Shown: positions 18,068-26,525, counted from the stretch's first letter. The stretch is DNA of 64,000 bases from Spirosoma aureum (GCF_011604685.1 NZ_CP050063.1:1758501-1822500), one strand, 5' to 3'. The notes: generated by a model from the sequence alone, not told the origin. A program made the numbers and translations.

Positions 18068-19174
18068 ATGAAACAACTATTGGTTTTTATACGAAAGGAA
18101 TTTTATCACGTCTTCCGTGATCGGCGTACGTTGCTCATCCTGTTTGGGTTGCCAACGGCGCAGATTATGCTGTTTGGCTATGCCCTGAGCAGTGAGGTTA
18201 AAAACATCAATCTGGCCGTCGTCGATTTTTCAAAAGATATAGCTACGCAACAGATCATTACCAAAATTCAGTCTAGCTCGTATTTCAATCTACAACAGTC
18301 CGTACTGAGCTATGCCGACATGGAACGTGCGTTTCGGGAAGGAAAAATAAGAGCGGCCATTATCTTTCCGACGGGCTTTAATGACGATTTACGCCATGTT
18401 AACAAAGCGCAGATTCAAATCATTGCCGATGCATCGGACCCCAATACGGCCACAACGATCACCAACTATCTGACCGGAATTATCGGTGATTATCAGCAGC
18501 AAATCAATGCAGCGGCAGCCTTACCGTATCAGATTCAGACCGAAACCCGAATGCTTTATAACCCTGATATGAATGGTTCGCTGAATTTTATTCCGGGGGT
18601 TTTAGCATTGATTCTGATGATTGTCTGCACTACGTTGACGTCTGTTTCCATCGTTCGGGAAAAAGAACTGGGAACCATGGAGGTATTGCTGGTTTCACCT
18701 TTTAAACCGATTCTGGTTCTTATTGCCAAAGCTGTTCCTTATCTGGTGCTGTCGCTGCTGGATTTTGCCCTGATTCTGGTGCTAGCGGTGTTTGTGCTTG
18801 ATGTACCCGTTCGGGGGAGTGTTGTGCTGCTGTTTGCCGAGAGTACACTGTTCATTATCTGTTGCCTCTCGCTGGGTTTGTTGATCTCTAACATAACGGC
18901 CTCGCAACAGGTGGCCATGCTGGCGTCTATGATGGGGATGATGCTGCCGACCATATTGTTTACGGGATTTATGTTTCCGCTGGAAAACATGCCGCTACCG
19001 TTGCAACTGGTGTCCAATATCGTTCCCTCGCGGTGGTATTATCTGATAGTGAAAGCGATTATGCTGAAAGGGCTGGGCTTTGGTGCCGTCTGGAAAGAAA
19101 CAGTTGTGCTGATCGGAATGGCCATTGGATTATTGGGAATTAGTCTGAAGAACTTTAACATACGGCTCGCATGA
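18068..19174 (+). CDS. ABC-2 type permease (YbhS-like)
   Basis: Inner-membrane subunit of the exporter, 368 residues. One N-terminal helix (about 20-40) is followed by a large periplasmic domain (about 45-175) and five or six helices (about 175-365) of the ABC2_membrane_3 type. The internal motif IVREKELGTMEVLLVSPFKP is the cytoplasmic coupling segment. Its stop overlaps the next permease start (ATGA), so the pair is made together. It lies 18 bases after the second ATPase. Confidence 0.93.
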   Translation: MKQLLVFIRKEFYHVFRDRRTLLILFGLPTAQIMLFGYALSSEVKNINLAVVDFSKDIATQQIITKIQSSSYFNLQQSVLSYADMERAFREGKIRAAIIFPTGFNDDLRHVNKAQIQIIADASDPNTATTITNYLTGIIGDYQQQINAAAALPYQIQTETRMLYNPDMNGSLNFIPGVLALILMIVCTTLTSVSIVREKELGTMEVLLVSPFKPILVLIAKAVPYLVLSLLDFALILVLAVFVLDVPVRGSVVLLFAESTLFIICCLSLGLLISNITASQQVAMLASMMGMMLPTILFTGFMFPLENMPLPLQLVSNIVPSRWYYLIVKAIMLKGLGFGAVWKETVVLIGMAIGLLGISLKNFNIRLA

Positions 19175-20289
19175 GAATCCTGAAATTTCTGCTCCGGAAA
19201 GAGTTTCGGCAAATATTCCGCGACAAAAGTATCCTGGCCATGATTTTTGCGATGCCATCGATCCAGCTGATTATTCTGCCATTGGCCGCCAATTTCGATG
19301 TGAAGAATGTGAATCTGGCTATTGTCGATAACGATCACAGCACTTATTCGCAGCGGCTGATTTCGAAAGTAGGCTCATCCGGTTATTTCCGCATTATCGA
19401 AGCCAGCCATTCGTTTAAGGAGGCCCTGCACACGGTTGAAGACAATCGGGCCGATCTGATCATGGAAATTCCTGCCGGATTTGAACGGAATCTGGTTCGC
19501 GAAGGCTCGCAAAAGCTGTCGCTGGCGGTCGACGCCATTAACGGAACCAAAGCGGGGCTGGGCGGTGCTTACCTGAGTCGGATTATTGGTGATTTCAACG
19601 GCGATGTCCGGCTACAGTGGATACAGCCCGGCCGTTTTAACGAGGCTACAGTCATTGACGTAACTTCGTCAAACTGGTTCAATCCACTGGGCGAGTACCG
19701 TTTTTTCATGGTCCCCGGTATTCTGGTTTTACTCCTGACGCTGGTAGGCGGGTTTTTGTCGGCACTAAATATTGTGCGGGAAAAAGAGATTGGCACCATC
19801 GAACAAATCAATGTGACACCCATTCAGAAGTGGCAGTTTATTCTGGGCAAGCTGATTCCGTTCTGGGTATTGGGTATGATCGTATTCACCATCGGATTGC
19901 TTATTGCCCGACTCGTCTACGGCATTATTCCAGTTGGGAGTCTGGCAACACTGTATCTGTTTGCGGGCGTTTATCTGGTTGCTCTGCTGGGGTTTGGGCT
20001 GCTCATTTCAACCTACAGTGATACGCAGGTACAAGCGATGTTCGTCGCCTTTTTCTTCGTGATGATCTTTATTCTGATGAGCGGCTTATTTACCGCTATC
20101 GATAGCATGCCACCCTGGGCGCGGGCCATTGCGTATATGACCCCCGTTACGCATTTTATCGAAGTGGTTCGAATGATTATTCTGAAAGGCAGTGGGCTGG
20201 CCGATGTAACCCGCCAATTGCTCTACGAAGTCGGTTTTGCCATCGTGCTCAATGGTTGGGCCATCTGGAATTACCGCAAAACGAACTGA
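19171..20289 (+). CDS. ABC-2 type permease (YbhR-like)
   Basis: Second membrane subunit of the exporter, 372 residues, with the same layout as its neighbour: N-terminal helix, periplasmic domain (about 40-170), then a helical bundle. The coupling motif is NIVREKEIGTIEQINVTPIQ. It is the last gene of the operon and is followed by a hairpin shared with the convergent fasciclin gene. The two permeases are paralogues that likely form a heterodimer. Confidence 0.93.
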   Translation: MRILKFLLRKEFRQIFRDKSILAMIFAMPSIQLIILPLAANFDVKNVNLAIVDNDHSTYSQRLISKVGSSGYFRIIEASHSFKEALHTVEDNRADLIMEIPAGFERNLVREGSQKLSLAVDAINGTKAGLGGAYLSRIIGDFNGDVRLQWIQPGRFNEATVIDVTSSNWFNPLGEYRFFMVPGILVLLLTLVGGFLSALNIVREKEIGTIEQINVTPIQKWQFILGKLIPFWVLGMIVFTIGLLIARLVYGIIPVGSLATLYLFAGVYLVALLGFGLLISTYSDTQVQAMFVAFFFVMIFILMSGLFTAIDSMPPWARAIAYMTPVTHFIEVVRMIILKGSGLADVTRQLLYEVGFAIVLNGWAIWNYRKTN

Positions 20290-20319
20290 AAGACCAGCTA
20301 CAGTCTGATGATAACAGAC

Positions 20320-20363
20320 AATGGCCGTGGCGATGAGCGCTTAAACTCATTTCCACGGCCATT
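20320..20363. terminator. Bidirectional hairpin between convergent genes
   Basis: Perfect 11-base outer arms AATGGCCGTGG (20320-20330) and CCACGGCCATT (20353-20363), with a further short inner pairing (GATGAG/CTCAT). It lies between the efflux operon (stop at 20289) and the convergent fasciclin gene (stop at 20383). Its sequence resembles the hairpin at 2191-2243 (shared GCCGTGG core). Confidence 0.6.
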
Positions 20364-20382
20364 GGTATACTGTAACGCTCAT

Positions 20383-21429
20383 CTACCGAAACATAGTACC
20401 TCCTGCTTTGGGCATCAGTACAACGTTAATGCTGTGCACAACACCATTTGCTGATTTGTAATTATCACCAGCGTCGATGCTGGCGGTATGTCCCTGATCA
20501 TCGGTCAAATCAATGCTGCCGTTTGAACCTTGTTTCGCCATCAGTGTGCTTCCTGCCAGTGTCTGTAATTCGGCCTGACCATTACCCGCCTTGATTCGAC
20601 GATTTAACTCGGCTATATCGACTTCTCCCCGTACTACATGATAGGAGAGCAATTGCTTTAGTGCATCGCGGTTGCTACCTTCCAGCAGACCGCTCTGGGC
20701 GTTGGCTGGTAGTTTTTTAAAGGCACTATTCGACGGTGCGAACACGGTGTAAGGGCCGCTTCCTTTGAGTGTCTCAAATAAATCAGCCGATTGCAGGGCA
20801 TTTTGCAGCGTCGTGTAATTTGGCGATGATGAAATAAAATCGCCTACACTGGTGCTACGGTTCGTGCTGCCTGCTTTTACGGCTGGTGTTCCGCTCCCGG
20901 TTCTTGCGCCCGATACCGCGGCTCCGGTGCCTGAAGTGCTGACACTTGTTCCCGATGGAGTTGCACCCGTATTGGGCGAATAACTGCTTCCGTCGCTGCT
21001 CACGGAACTGCGGGCAGCCGAATTATTCTGTCCGTTGCTCACCTGATCGGCGGGCGTAGGCGTTGCGGCTGTTGGATTACTGCCAACGCCCGTAGGAGCA
21101 TTCGTAACGTTGTTGCTATTGTAGTTCGTCGTGTTACTGTTGTTAATGGACGTGCCGTCGCTGGCCGAACTTTTCCGGTACTGACCATCCTGCACACTCG
21201 TTGAGGTACCTGAGTTCATGCGCGCGTTCTGTTCCATGGCTTTTTTATTGCGTTTCATGGCTCGTCGCTGACTTCGTGACGATGGGGCGGGTGTAGAATC
21301 GGGAGCGATAGCACCCTGCGGATAAGTCGTTGAGGTAGCTGCCCCGGTGGGCGTAGACTGTGCCCAGGCGTCTCCAGTTGCCAACGCTGCTCCGAGCGTC
21401 AGTAAACTAAGTGTTACATTGATTTTCAT
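20383..21429 (-). CDS. Secreted fasciclin (FAS1) domain protein with low-complexity linker
   Basis: Exported protein of 348 residues. The ATG at 21429 opens a signal peptide (MKINVTLSLLTLGAALATG); the frame extends nine codons further but without a signal. Residues about 30-190 are a Ser/Thr/Asn/Gly/Pro-rich linker with a basic patch (RSQRRAMKRNKKA). Residues about 195-345 form one FAS1 domain, with the H1 motif GPYTVFAPSNSAFKKLP and the H2-like segment SYHVVRGEVD. FAS1 domains mediate adhesion or extracellular protein contacts. The gene diverges from the ALDH7 gene. Function beyond domain level is unknown. Confidence 0.9.
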   Translation of the reverse strand: MKINVTLSLLTLGAALATGDAWAQSTPTGAATSTTYPQGAIAPDSTPAPSSRSQRRAMKRNKKAMEQNARMNSGTSTSVQDGQYRKSSASDGTSINNSNTTNYNSNNVTNAPTGVGSNPTAATPTPADQVSNGQNNSAARSSVSSDGSSYSPNTGATPSGTSVSTSGTGAAVSGARTGSGTPAVKAGSTNRSTSVGDFISSSPNYTTLQNALQSADLFETLKGSGPYTVFAPSNSAFKKLPANAQSGLLEGSNRDALKQLLSYHVVRGEVDIAELNRRIKAGNGQAELQTLAGSTLMAKQGSNGSIDLTDDQGHTASIDAGDNYKSANGVVHSINVVLMPKAGGTMFR

Positions 21430-21528
21430 AACGTTGCATGGTCGTTGAGATAACAAATCATCATGTTATCAACCTAATTGGACGTAAAAAGTTTACTGTC
21501 ATGTGTCCGTTGTTTATACAAAGGCCAC

Positions 21529-21536
21529 TAGATTTG
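21529..21536 (+). promoter_or_regulatory. Putative -7 box (TAGATTTG) for the ALDH gene
   Basis: Exact TAnnTTTG match 33 bases upstream of the ATG at 21569. A TTG at 21510-21512 could serve as the -33 element, though its 16-base spacing is a little short. Confidence 0.45.
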
Positions 21537-21568
21537 CCAACACATCAACCTACTGAGTACCGATAGTT

Positions 21569-23092
21569 ATGCAGTCGATTCTCCCTTTACCAACGCAGCC
21601 CGTAAAACCCGGAACCAGTACCGGGCAACAGTTCTGGCAATCTTCCGAAAAAATAATCGATTCCTATTCACCCGCCGACGGTCAGCTCATTGCACGCGTC
21701 CATGTGTCGAGTCGGGCTGATTATGATCGCGTTGTTGAAACGGCACAGGCCGCTTTTCTGCAATGGCGGCAGGTTCCCGCTCCGCGCCGGGGCGAAATTG
21801 TCCGGCAGATGGGGGAGCAATTCCGGCGGTATAAACGTGAACTTGGTACACTGGTCAGCTATGAGATGGGCAAGTCGCTCCAGGAAGGCTTGGGCGAGGT
21901 GCAGGAAATCATTGATATCTGCGATTTTGCCGTTGGGCAGTCGCGGCAGTTGTATGGCCTGTCGATGCATTCGGAGCGTCCGGCTCACCGGATGTTTGAG
22001 CAATGGCACTCGTTGGGGGTTGTGGGTATTATTTCGGCCTTTAACTTTCCCGTAGCCGTCTGGTCATGGAATGCGATGCTGGCCTGGGTTTGTGGCGATG
22101 TCTGTATCTGGAAACCATCCGAAAAAACGCCATTGACCGCGTTGGCCTGTCAGCAGATCATTGGCGAGGTTTTGCGCAATAATGATGTGCCCGAAGGTGT
22201 GTCGTGTCTTGTTATCGGCGGTCGCGATGCGGGTGAATGGCTTGCCCGTGACCCACGTATCGCGCTGGTGTCGGCTACGGGTAGTACGCGCATGGGTAAG
22301 GCGGTTGCTGAAGCCGTTGCCGGACGATTGGGCCGTAGTCTGCTCGAACTGGGCGGTAATAACGCCATTATTGTATCGGAACATGCCGATCTTGATCTGG
22401 CCATTCCGGCAATTGTGTTCGGAGCCGTTGGCACGGCTGGCCAACGATGCACCACCACGCGCAGGCTTATTGTTCAGGAGAGTATTTACGATGACGTAAA
22501 GAATCGGCTCAAAAATGCCTATGCTCAATTACGAATTGGGAGCCCGCTGGATGAGTCGTTCCATGTTGGGCCGCTCATCGATCAGCAGGCCGTAAAAGGC
22601 TATCAGACAGCCGTAAACGAGATTCGCGAATTGGGGGGACGGTTTGTTGTTGAGCCAGGCCAGATCGACGGATTAGGTTTTGAATCAGGCTGTTATGTGA
22701 AGCCTTGTATTGCCGAAGCCGAAAATCAGTGGCCTATCGTACAGAAGGAAACCTTTGCGCCCATTCTTTACCTGCTGAAATACACCACGCTAGACGACGC
22801 GATTGCTCAGCAAAATGCTGTGTCACAGGGACTATCATCGGCCCTTTTTACCCTGAACATGCGGGAGGCTGAGCGTTTCCTATCCATTGCTGGCTCCGAC
22901 TGTGGTATTGCCAACGTAAACATCGGAACATCGGGCGCTGAAATCGGAGGTGCGTTCGGGGGCGAAAAAGAAACGGGCGGTGGCCGTGAATCTGGCTCCG
23001 ACGCCTGGAAAGCTTACATGCGTCGGCAAACCAATACCGTCAACTATGGCACTACCATGCCGCTGGCGCAGGGTATTACGTTTGAGCTGTGA
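21569..23092 (+). CDS. ALDH7-type aldehyde dehydrogenase (probable aminoadipate semialdehyde dehydrogenase)
   Basis: NAD(P)-dependent aldehyde dehydrogenase of 507 residues. Catalytic Glu260 lies in LLELGGNNAI and catalytic Cys294 in GTAGQRCTTTRRL. The AGQRCTTTRR block and the start of the cofactor fold (VVGIISAFNFPVAVWSWN) are typical of the ALDH7/antiquitin branch, which oxidises alpha-aminoadipate semialdehyde in lysine breakdown. The C-terminal NIGTSGAEIGGAFGGEKETGGGRESGSD is also diagnostic of that branch. No lysine-catabolism genes are adjacent, so the physiological substrate is inferred from family only; betaine aldehyde or other aldehydes are possible. A hairpin follows the gene. Confidence 0.9.
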   Translation: MQSILPLPTQPVKPGTSTGQQFWQSSEKIIDSYSPADGQLIARVHVSSRADYDRVVETAQAAFLQWRQVPAPRRGEIVRQMGEQFRRYKRELGTLVSYEMGKSLQEGLGEVQEIIDICDFAVGQSRQLYGLSMHSERPAHRMFEQWHSLGVVGIISAFNFPVAVWSWNAMLAWVCGDVCIWKPSEKTPLTALACQQIIGEVLRNNDVPEGVSCLVIGGRDAGEWLARDPRIALVSATGSTRMGKAVAEAVAGRLGRSLLELGGNNAIIVSEHADLDLAIPAIVFGAVGTAGQRCTTTRRLIVQESIYDDVKNRLKNAYAQLRIGSPLDESFHVGPLIDQQAVKGYQTAVNEIRELGGRFVVEPGQIDGLGFESGCYVKPCIAEAENQWPIVQKETFAPILYLLKYTTLDDAIAQQNAVSQGLSSALFTLNMREAERFLSIAGSDCGIANVNIGTSGAEIGGAFGGEKETGGGRESGSDAWKAYMRRQTNTVNYGTTMPLAQGITFEL

Positions 23093-23151
23093 TAGTTATA
23101 TCGACAGGTTTAACCTCAAAGCATGCTGGCAAGCCCAATTGCCAATTAATT

Positions 23152-23175
23152 AACGAGCGAGTTCCCTCGCTCGTT
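23152..23175 (+). terminator. Intrinsic terminator after the ALDH gene
   Basis: Perfect 10-base stem AACGAGCGAG/CTCGCTCGTT with a four-base loop, followed by TT. It lies 60 bases past the stop at 23092 on the same strand. Confidence 0.7.
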
Positions 23176-23450
23176 TTGAGTAATTCTTTCATCATCAGTT
23201 CTTTAAGTGTTGAGTGAAACGCAAGTGGTCGCAATTCTTTGTGATCTATGGATGAATTTAGTTTAAAAGGATTCGAACTAGAAGTACTTCGTTCTGGATA
23301 AAAAAGCGTGACAGCCAGGTTTCAATTGGTAATCGACTCATTTCGATAGGGCCGCGTTTGGTACAGGAAATATCCTGGTTGCGGTAGTCAAATCTGACGT
23401 AGCGTGCGGCAAGACAGCTAACTTTAGTGCATACCTTAGGCTAATTACCT
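23176..23450. other. Gene-free gap, nothing recognised
   Basis: Between the ALDH terminator and the small membrane protein. It holds only very short open frames, such as a 17-codon one at 23248. I see no RNA gene, repeat or convincing promoter. Confidence 0.5.
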
Positions 23451-23657
23451 ATGAATACCAAATTGATGTTTTTAGCGCTTGGTTTGCTCTTGTTAATTGT
23501 CTCGTTTTGGATCAAAGACGACGCTTTTGACATCCAACTTTATGCTACTTACTATGTCATTGGCTGGGGCAGCCTGTTCAGGGGTGTTGGTTTGCTATGT
23601 TGTTTGGTAGAAGGGGTTTCCTTCATGCTCAAGCATCAAGTTAGTCGCCAGAAGTGA
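23451..23657 (+). CDS. Small two-helix membrane protein, function unknown
   Basis: A 68-residue product with a hydrophobic helix at about 4-21 (LMFLALGLLLLIVSFWI), a short loop, and a second hydrophobic stretch at about 36-60. The loop reads DIQLYATYYVIG, which resembles the HDTYYVVAHFH region of haem-copper oxidase subunit I but without its His ligands. I treat that as a resemblance, not homology. The ATG is clear, and the gene is flanked by gaps on both sides. It could be a real small membrane protein or an oxidase-derived relic. Confidence 0.5.
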   Translation: MNTKLMFLALGLLLLIVSFWIKDDAFDIQLYATYYVIGWGSLFRGVGLLCCLVEGVSFMLKHQVSRQK

Positions 23658-23766
23658 TGCTCTGTGAATCCCTCTTCGTGTATTCGCAGCACCTTTAGGA
23701 GAGCCGTCAACTCAACGTTAGACGGGTCTTTACCGATCCTGAGCCACATCGGGATTTTGCAGGTTT

Positions 23767-23785
23767 TAATTTTGCTTAGCAAAAT
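23767..23785 (+). promoter_or_regulatory. TAATTTTG box overlapping a 7-base inverted repeat
   Basis: A TAnnTTTG match (23767-23774) overlaps the repeat ATTTTGC-TTA-GCAAAAT (23769-23785), 35 bases upstream of the NTF2-like gene. A promoter with an overlapping operator is possible. Confidence 0.35.
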
Positions 23786-23808
23786 ACTACATGTAAACTA
23801 TTAAGAAA

Positions 23809-24282
23809 ATGAATCAAAATTTGATACTTCTTATCGTGGCATCATTCATTTTGACATCATGTAAAACCAGTTATAGCCAAAAGAAAACACAAGCAGGTAT
23901 GGTAAGCGAAACAGAAAATAGTTCGACAAATCTTACACTGGCTGCGGTGGAGAGGTTCAATGCAGCGTTCAATCGTCACGATGTCGAAGCTGTCATGAAT
24001 GCTATGACAGAAGACTGCATTTTTGAGAACACGAACCCACAACCTGATGGTACTCGTTTATTGGGTACTGATGCTGTCAGGGCGTATTGGGGGAAATTCT
24101 TTGCGGCAAATCCAGACGCTATTTTTGAGACGGAGGAGATTTTTGCGACTGGAGACCGTTGTGTTGTCAGGTGGATTTATCGCAAGACAAAAGAAGGGAA
24201 ACCCTGGCATTTGAGGGGAGTGGATATTTTCAAAGTACGAAATGGAAAGGTGGCGGAAAAACTGGCTTATGTAAAAGGTTGA
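23809..24282 (+). CDS. NTF2-like / SnoaL-type lipoprotein
   Basis: A 157-residue exported protein. The signal ends in a lipobox with Cys at residue 18 (IVASFILTSC). Residues about 45-155 form a cone-shaped alpha/beta NTF2 fold of the SnoaL type, with FNAAFNRHDVEAVMNAM at the start and the central WGKFFAANPDAIFETEEIF. Such domains bind or isomerise small molecules, but many have no known activity. It sits in a region with RidA and a VOC-like relic, all unconnected small-molecule proteins. Function is not predictable. Confidence 0.78.
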   Translation: MNQNLILLIVASFILTSCKTSYSQKKTQAGMVSETENSSTNLTLAAVERFNAAFNRHDVEAVMNAMTEDCIFENTNPQPDGTRLLGTDAVRAYWGKFFAANPDAIFETEEIFATGDRCVVRWIYRKTKEGKPWHLRGVDIFKVRNGKVAEKLAYVKG

Positions 24283-24410
24283 TCGTGTAATTTTTGGCTC
24301 TAATCAAGTTATTAATAGCTTATAAATTGCTCTCGGATTAGGATAAGTATTCACTCATCCTGGACAAAAGTCGTCAAGAGAAGTTATTGTATAAACAACA
24401 GCCAGAACAT

Positions 24411-24821
24411 ATGAACTCAACCGTAGAATTTCTGAACCCAGACGAATTATTGAAAAATCCGGCTTTCTCTCAGATTGCCATTACAAAGGGAAATGGCAGT
24501 ACAATTTATATTGGTGGACAAAATGCAATAACAAAAGATCTGGAAATAATTGGCAAAGGCGACATAGCCTTACAGACGGAATACGTATTGAAAAACATTG
24601 AAATTGCTTTAAATTCCTGCGATGCAACGGTAGACGACTTGTTTAGATTGACAATTTATATTGTTCAGGGACAAGACGTACGAAAGGGTTTTGAAGGTGC
24701 CCAGAGTTTTTTGAAAAAATTATGTAATCCGCCCGTTATTACCGGCATTGTTGTGGCCGGTTTAGCCAATCCTGATTATTTGGTGGAAATTGAAGCGGTT
24801 GCGTTCAAAAGAGAAAAGTAA
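24411..24821 (+). CDS. RidA-family (YjgF/UK114) protein
   Basis: A 136-residue protein of the RidA superfamily, whose best-known members hydrolyse reactive enamine/imine intermediates released by PLP enzymes. The frame could open at a TTG eight codons earlier, but the ATG at 24411 gives the normal length. Family features are YIGGQNAITKDLEIIGKGD near the N-terminus, the core ALQTEYVLKNIEIALNSCDA, and the C-terminal VAGLANPDYLVEIEAVA. The catalytic Arg of true RidA (usually in R-x-x-VxV) is not obvious here, so it may belong to a non-deaminase subgroup. Confidence 0.85.
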   Translation: MNSTVEFLNPDELLKNPAFSQIAITKGNGSTIYIGGQNAITKDLEIIGKGDIALQTEYVLKNIEIALNSCDATVDDLFRLTIYIVQGQDVRKGFEGAQSFLKKLCNPPVITGIVVAGLANPDYLVEIEAVAFKREK

Positions 24822-25012
24822 TCAACACCAGTTAGCCAACAGCGACTGTTGGTTGTTACTTTGCTCCGCATGGGGCTGCTCCCGGGCGACATTTAACCCC
24901 TTCTGACAGAGAGGTTTTAGTTTTTCATTTCCAGGGTACGACTGAAAGCGTGAACGCCCTAAAGGCTCCGTCTACAGCAGATATGAACTCATGTTAAAGT
25001 CCGAACGTCGAC

Positions 25013-25129
25013 ATGATCGTTGATAACGAACTGACCTTCCGGGTAGAAAATAGTCAGCCTATATTGTCTGTGAAAGACATGGCTGTTAGTCAAGCCTTTA
25101 GGTACGCCTTACAACTCCCCTGTGATTGA
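25013..25129 (+). pseudogene. Possible VOC/glyoxalase-fold fragment
   Basis: A 38-codon frame contains QPILSVKDMAVSQAF, which matches the opening beta-strand/helix of vicinal-oxygen-chelate (glyoxalase/bleomycin-resistance) proteins. The frame then reads RYALQLP where FYxxVLGLP is expected, and stops. Nothing downstream continues the fold. It looks like the decayed start of a VOC gene. The rest of 24822-25150 holds nothing else I can recognise. Confidence 0.35.
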
Positions 25130-25150
25130 ATTACATTGCCCTTTTTACCA

Positions 25151-25180
25151 AAAAAGCGGGGAGTTGGCTCCCCGCTTTTT
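25151..25180. terminator. Strong bidirectional intrinsic terminator after GH18
   Basis: A perfect 13-base stem (AAAAAGCGGGGAG and its complement) with a TTGG loop, with A/T tracts on both sides, 20 bases past the GH18 stop. It works in both directions by sequence. Confidence 0.85.
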
Positions 25181-25199
25181 AAACTTGTGTTACCACCCG

Positions 25200-26399
25200 T
25201 TATTCAATCTTTACCGACGTTATTTTGTCATTTGCACTGGGTGAAAGTGATCCAAAAGAGCTCTTATTCGCAGTAAGCACCCACGACTGACCAGTAAAAT
25301 TATCGTCTGCGTACATGGTTACTTTCCAGCCAACAGGAATTTTCACCGACGATGCCCAATCATTGGGCACGCCAGCAACGGTCAACTGGTACCCCGTATA
25401 AGTTCCCTTCTTGAGATAGGTCGATACGGGACCACCATAGTAATAATCCCTGTAGAATTGAACGCCGTTCCCATGAAGGATATCGATCAGGTTTTTGGTC
25501 ACTTTGTAATCGGGCGCTGGGCTCGTATCCGTTTGTTGATCGGGAATATCTCGGTCAATAGCATACGCAAAAATTCCCCCTTTCTTACCCAAATTCCATT
25601 TCGCGTAATCATAAGCAATTCCTTTCTGATCATCAGGGGAGTGAACATCGTGAAAGTCACCCCGTTCTTCGTGGAATGAGAATCCAGGCAAAAATTTGTT
25701 CAGGGGTAGTTTACTGGCGTAGGTGTTATTGTAGGTGCTATTAACGCTGGTTGCACTACGGCCATAAGCCTGCAAGAACACATAATCAATTTTATCATAG
25801 ATAGCTTGAAAAAAGGGAGTGGTTCCATCCTGGTTTGTATCATAAATAAGTAGCTTTCCTGTGCCTGATTTAGGTCCTACATATTTTGACAAAGCGGTAA
25901 CAATACCTACTTTATCGGTTAGCGTTTGGCCGCTTGGAGAATCCTCAATATCAAAATCAAGACCATCTGCGTTATATTTAATGAGGTAATTGTCGATCAG
26001 GTGTTTGGCATATTTTTCATAGCCGGCGGTATTATGTGTATATTCAGGCCCCATGTTAATACCACCTACTGTATAAATGACTTTAGTGCCACGCTTATGA
26101 AGCTCCGGCACATATGTATCCCTTAGCACATTCCAGTAGTTACTTGTGGAACTCGTATTGACTTGGAAAATCATTACCATATCCAGGTCAGTCGGTAAAT
26201 CAAGCATGGTAGTTAATTTCTCCGGGTGATCGGCTTTATCAGCCCCGGTTCTATAATAACCTGCCATAATTTCTTTATACTCTCCTGCTGCTCTGGCCGA
26301 TCCATTTTTAGCCTCGGCCGTCATTGAATCTACTGGGCTCATCTCCCGACAGCTCAGTGTCATAAATACCATACAGACGATAATTGAAAAATACTTCAT
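25200..26399 (-). CDS. GH18 endo-glycosidase lipoprotein with C-terminal beta/gamma-crystallin-like domain
   Basis: Glycoside hydrolase family 18, here of the endo-beta-N-acetylglucosaminidase-like type. The signal MKYFSIIVCMVFMTLSC gives a lipidated Cys at 17, so the enzyme is probably anchored at the outer membrane. The catalytic motif DGLDFDIE covers residues 145-152, with acid Glu152 and the Asp pair at 148/150. The TIM barrel spans about 45-320. Residues about 335-399 (KVTMYADDNFTGQSW, then NDKITSVKIE) match a beta/gamma-crystallin-like calcium-binding or sugar-contact domain. It diverges from the ECF sigma gene of glycan locus 2, with shared AT-rich inverted repeats between them. Substrate may be N-glycan, chitin-like or peptidoglycan; sequence alone does not decide. 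Confidence 0.9.
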   Translation of the reverse strand: MKYFSIIVCMVFMTLSCREMSPVDSMTAEAKNGSARAAGEYKEIMAGYYRTGADKADHPEKLTTMLDLPTDLDMVMIFQVNTSSTSNYWNVLRDTYVPELHKRGTKVIYTVGGINMGPEYTHNTAGYEKYAKHLIDNYLIKYNADGLDFDIEDSPSGQTLTDKVGIVTALSKYVGPKSGTGKLLIYDTNQDGTTPFFQAIYDKIDYVFLQAYGRSATSVNSTYNNTYASKLPLNKFLPGFSFHEERGDFHDVHSPDDQKGIAYDYAKWNLGKKGGIFAYAIDRDIPDQQTDTSPAPDYKVTKNLIDILHGNGVQFYRDYYYGGPVSTYLKKGTYTGYQLTVAGVPNDWASSVKIPVGWKVTMYADDNFTGQSWVLTANKSSFGSLSPSANDKITSVKIE

Positions 26400-26466
26400 A
26401 AGTAAAGGGGTTAAATGTTACGGTAGCAATATTATTTTAAAATATTTAAATATAAAAACTTTTGCT

Positions 26467-26498
26467 TATATAGTTTATATATTAATATAAACTATATA
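26467..26498. promoter_or_regulatory. Inverted repeat 1: candidate operator (ATAGTTTATAT half-sites)
   Basis: Perfect 14-base arms (TATATAGTTTATAT at 26467-26480 and its complement at 26485-26498) with a four-base centre. It lies between the divergent GH18 and sigma genes. The core ATAGTTT recurs in a second inverted pair just downstream. Confidence 0.5.
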
Positions 26499-26502
26499 TT
26501 AC

Positions 26503-26525
26503 ATAGTTTACTAATCCCAAACTAT
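26503..26525. promoter_or_regulatory. Inverted repeat 2: ATAGTTT-N9-AAACTAT
   Basis: Seven-base arms at 26503-26509 and 26519-26525, using the same half-site as the repeat at 26467-26498. Four copies in about 60 bases suggest cooperative binding by one dimeric regulator. Confidence 0.48.
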
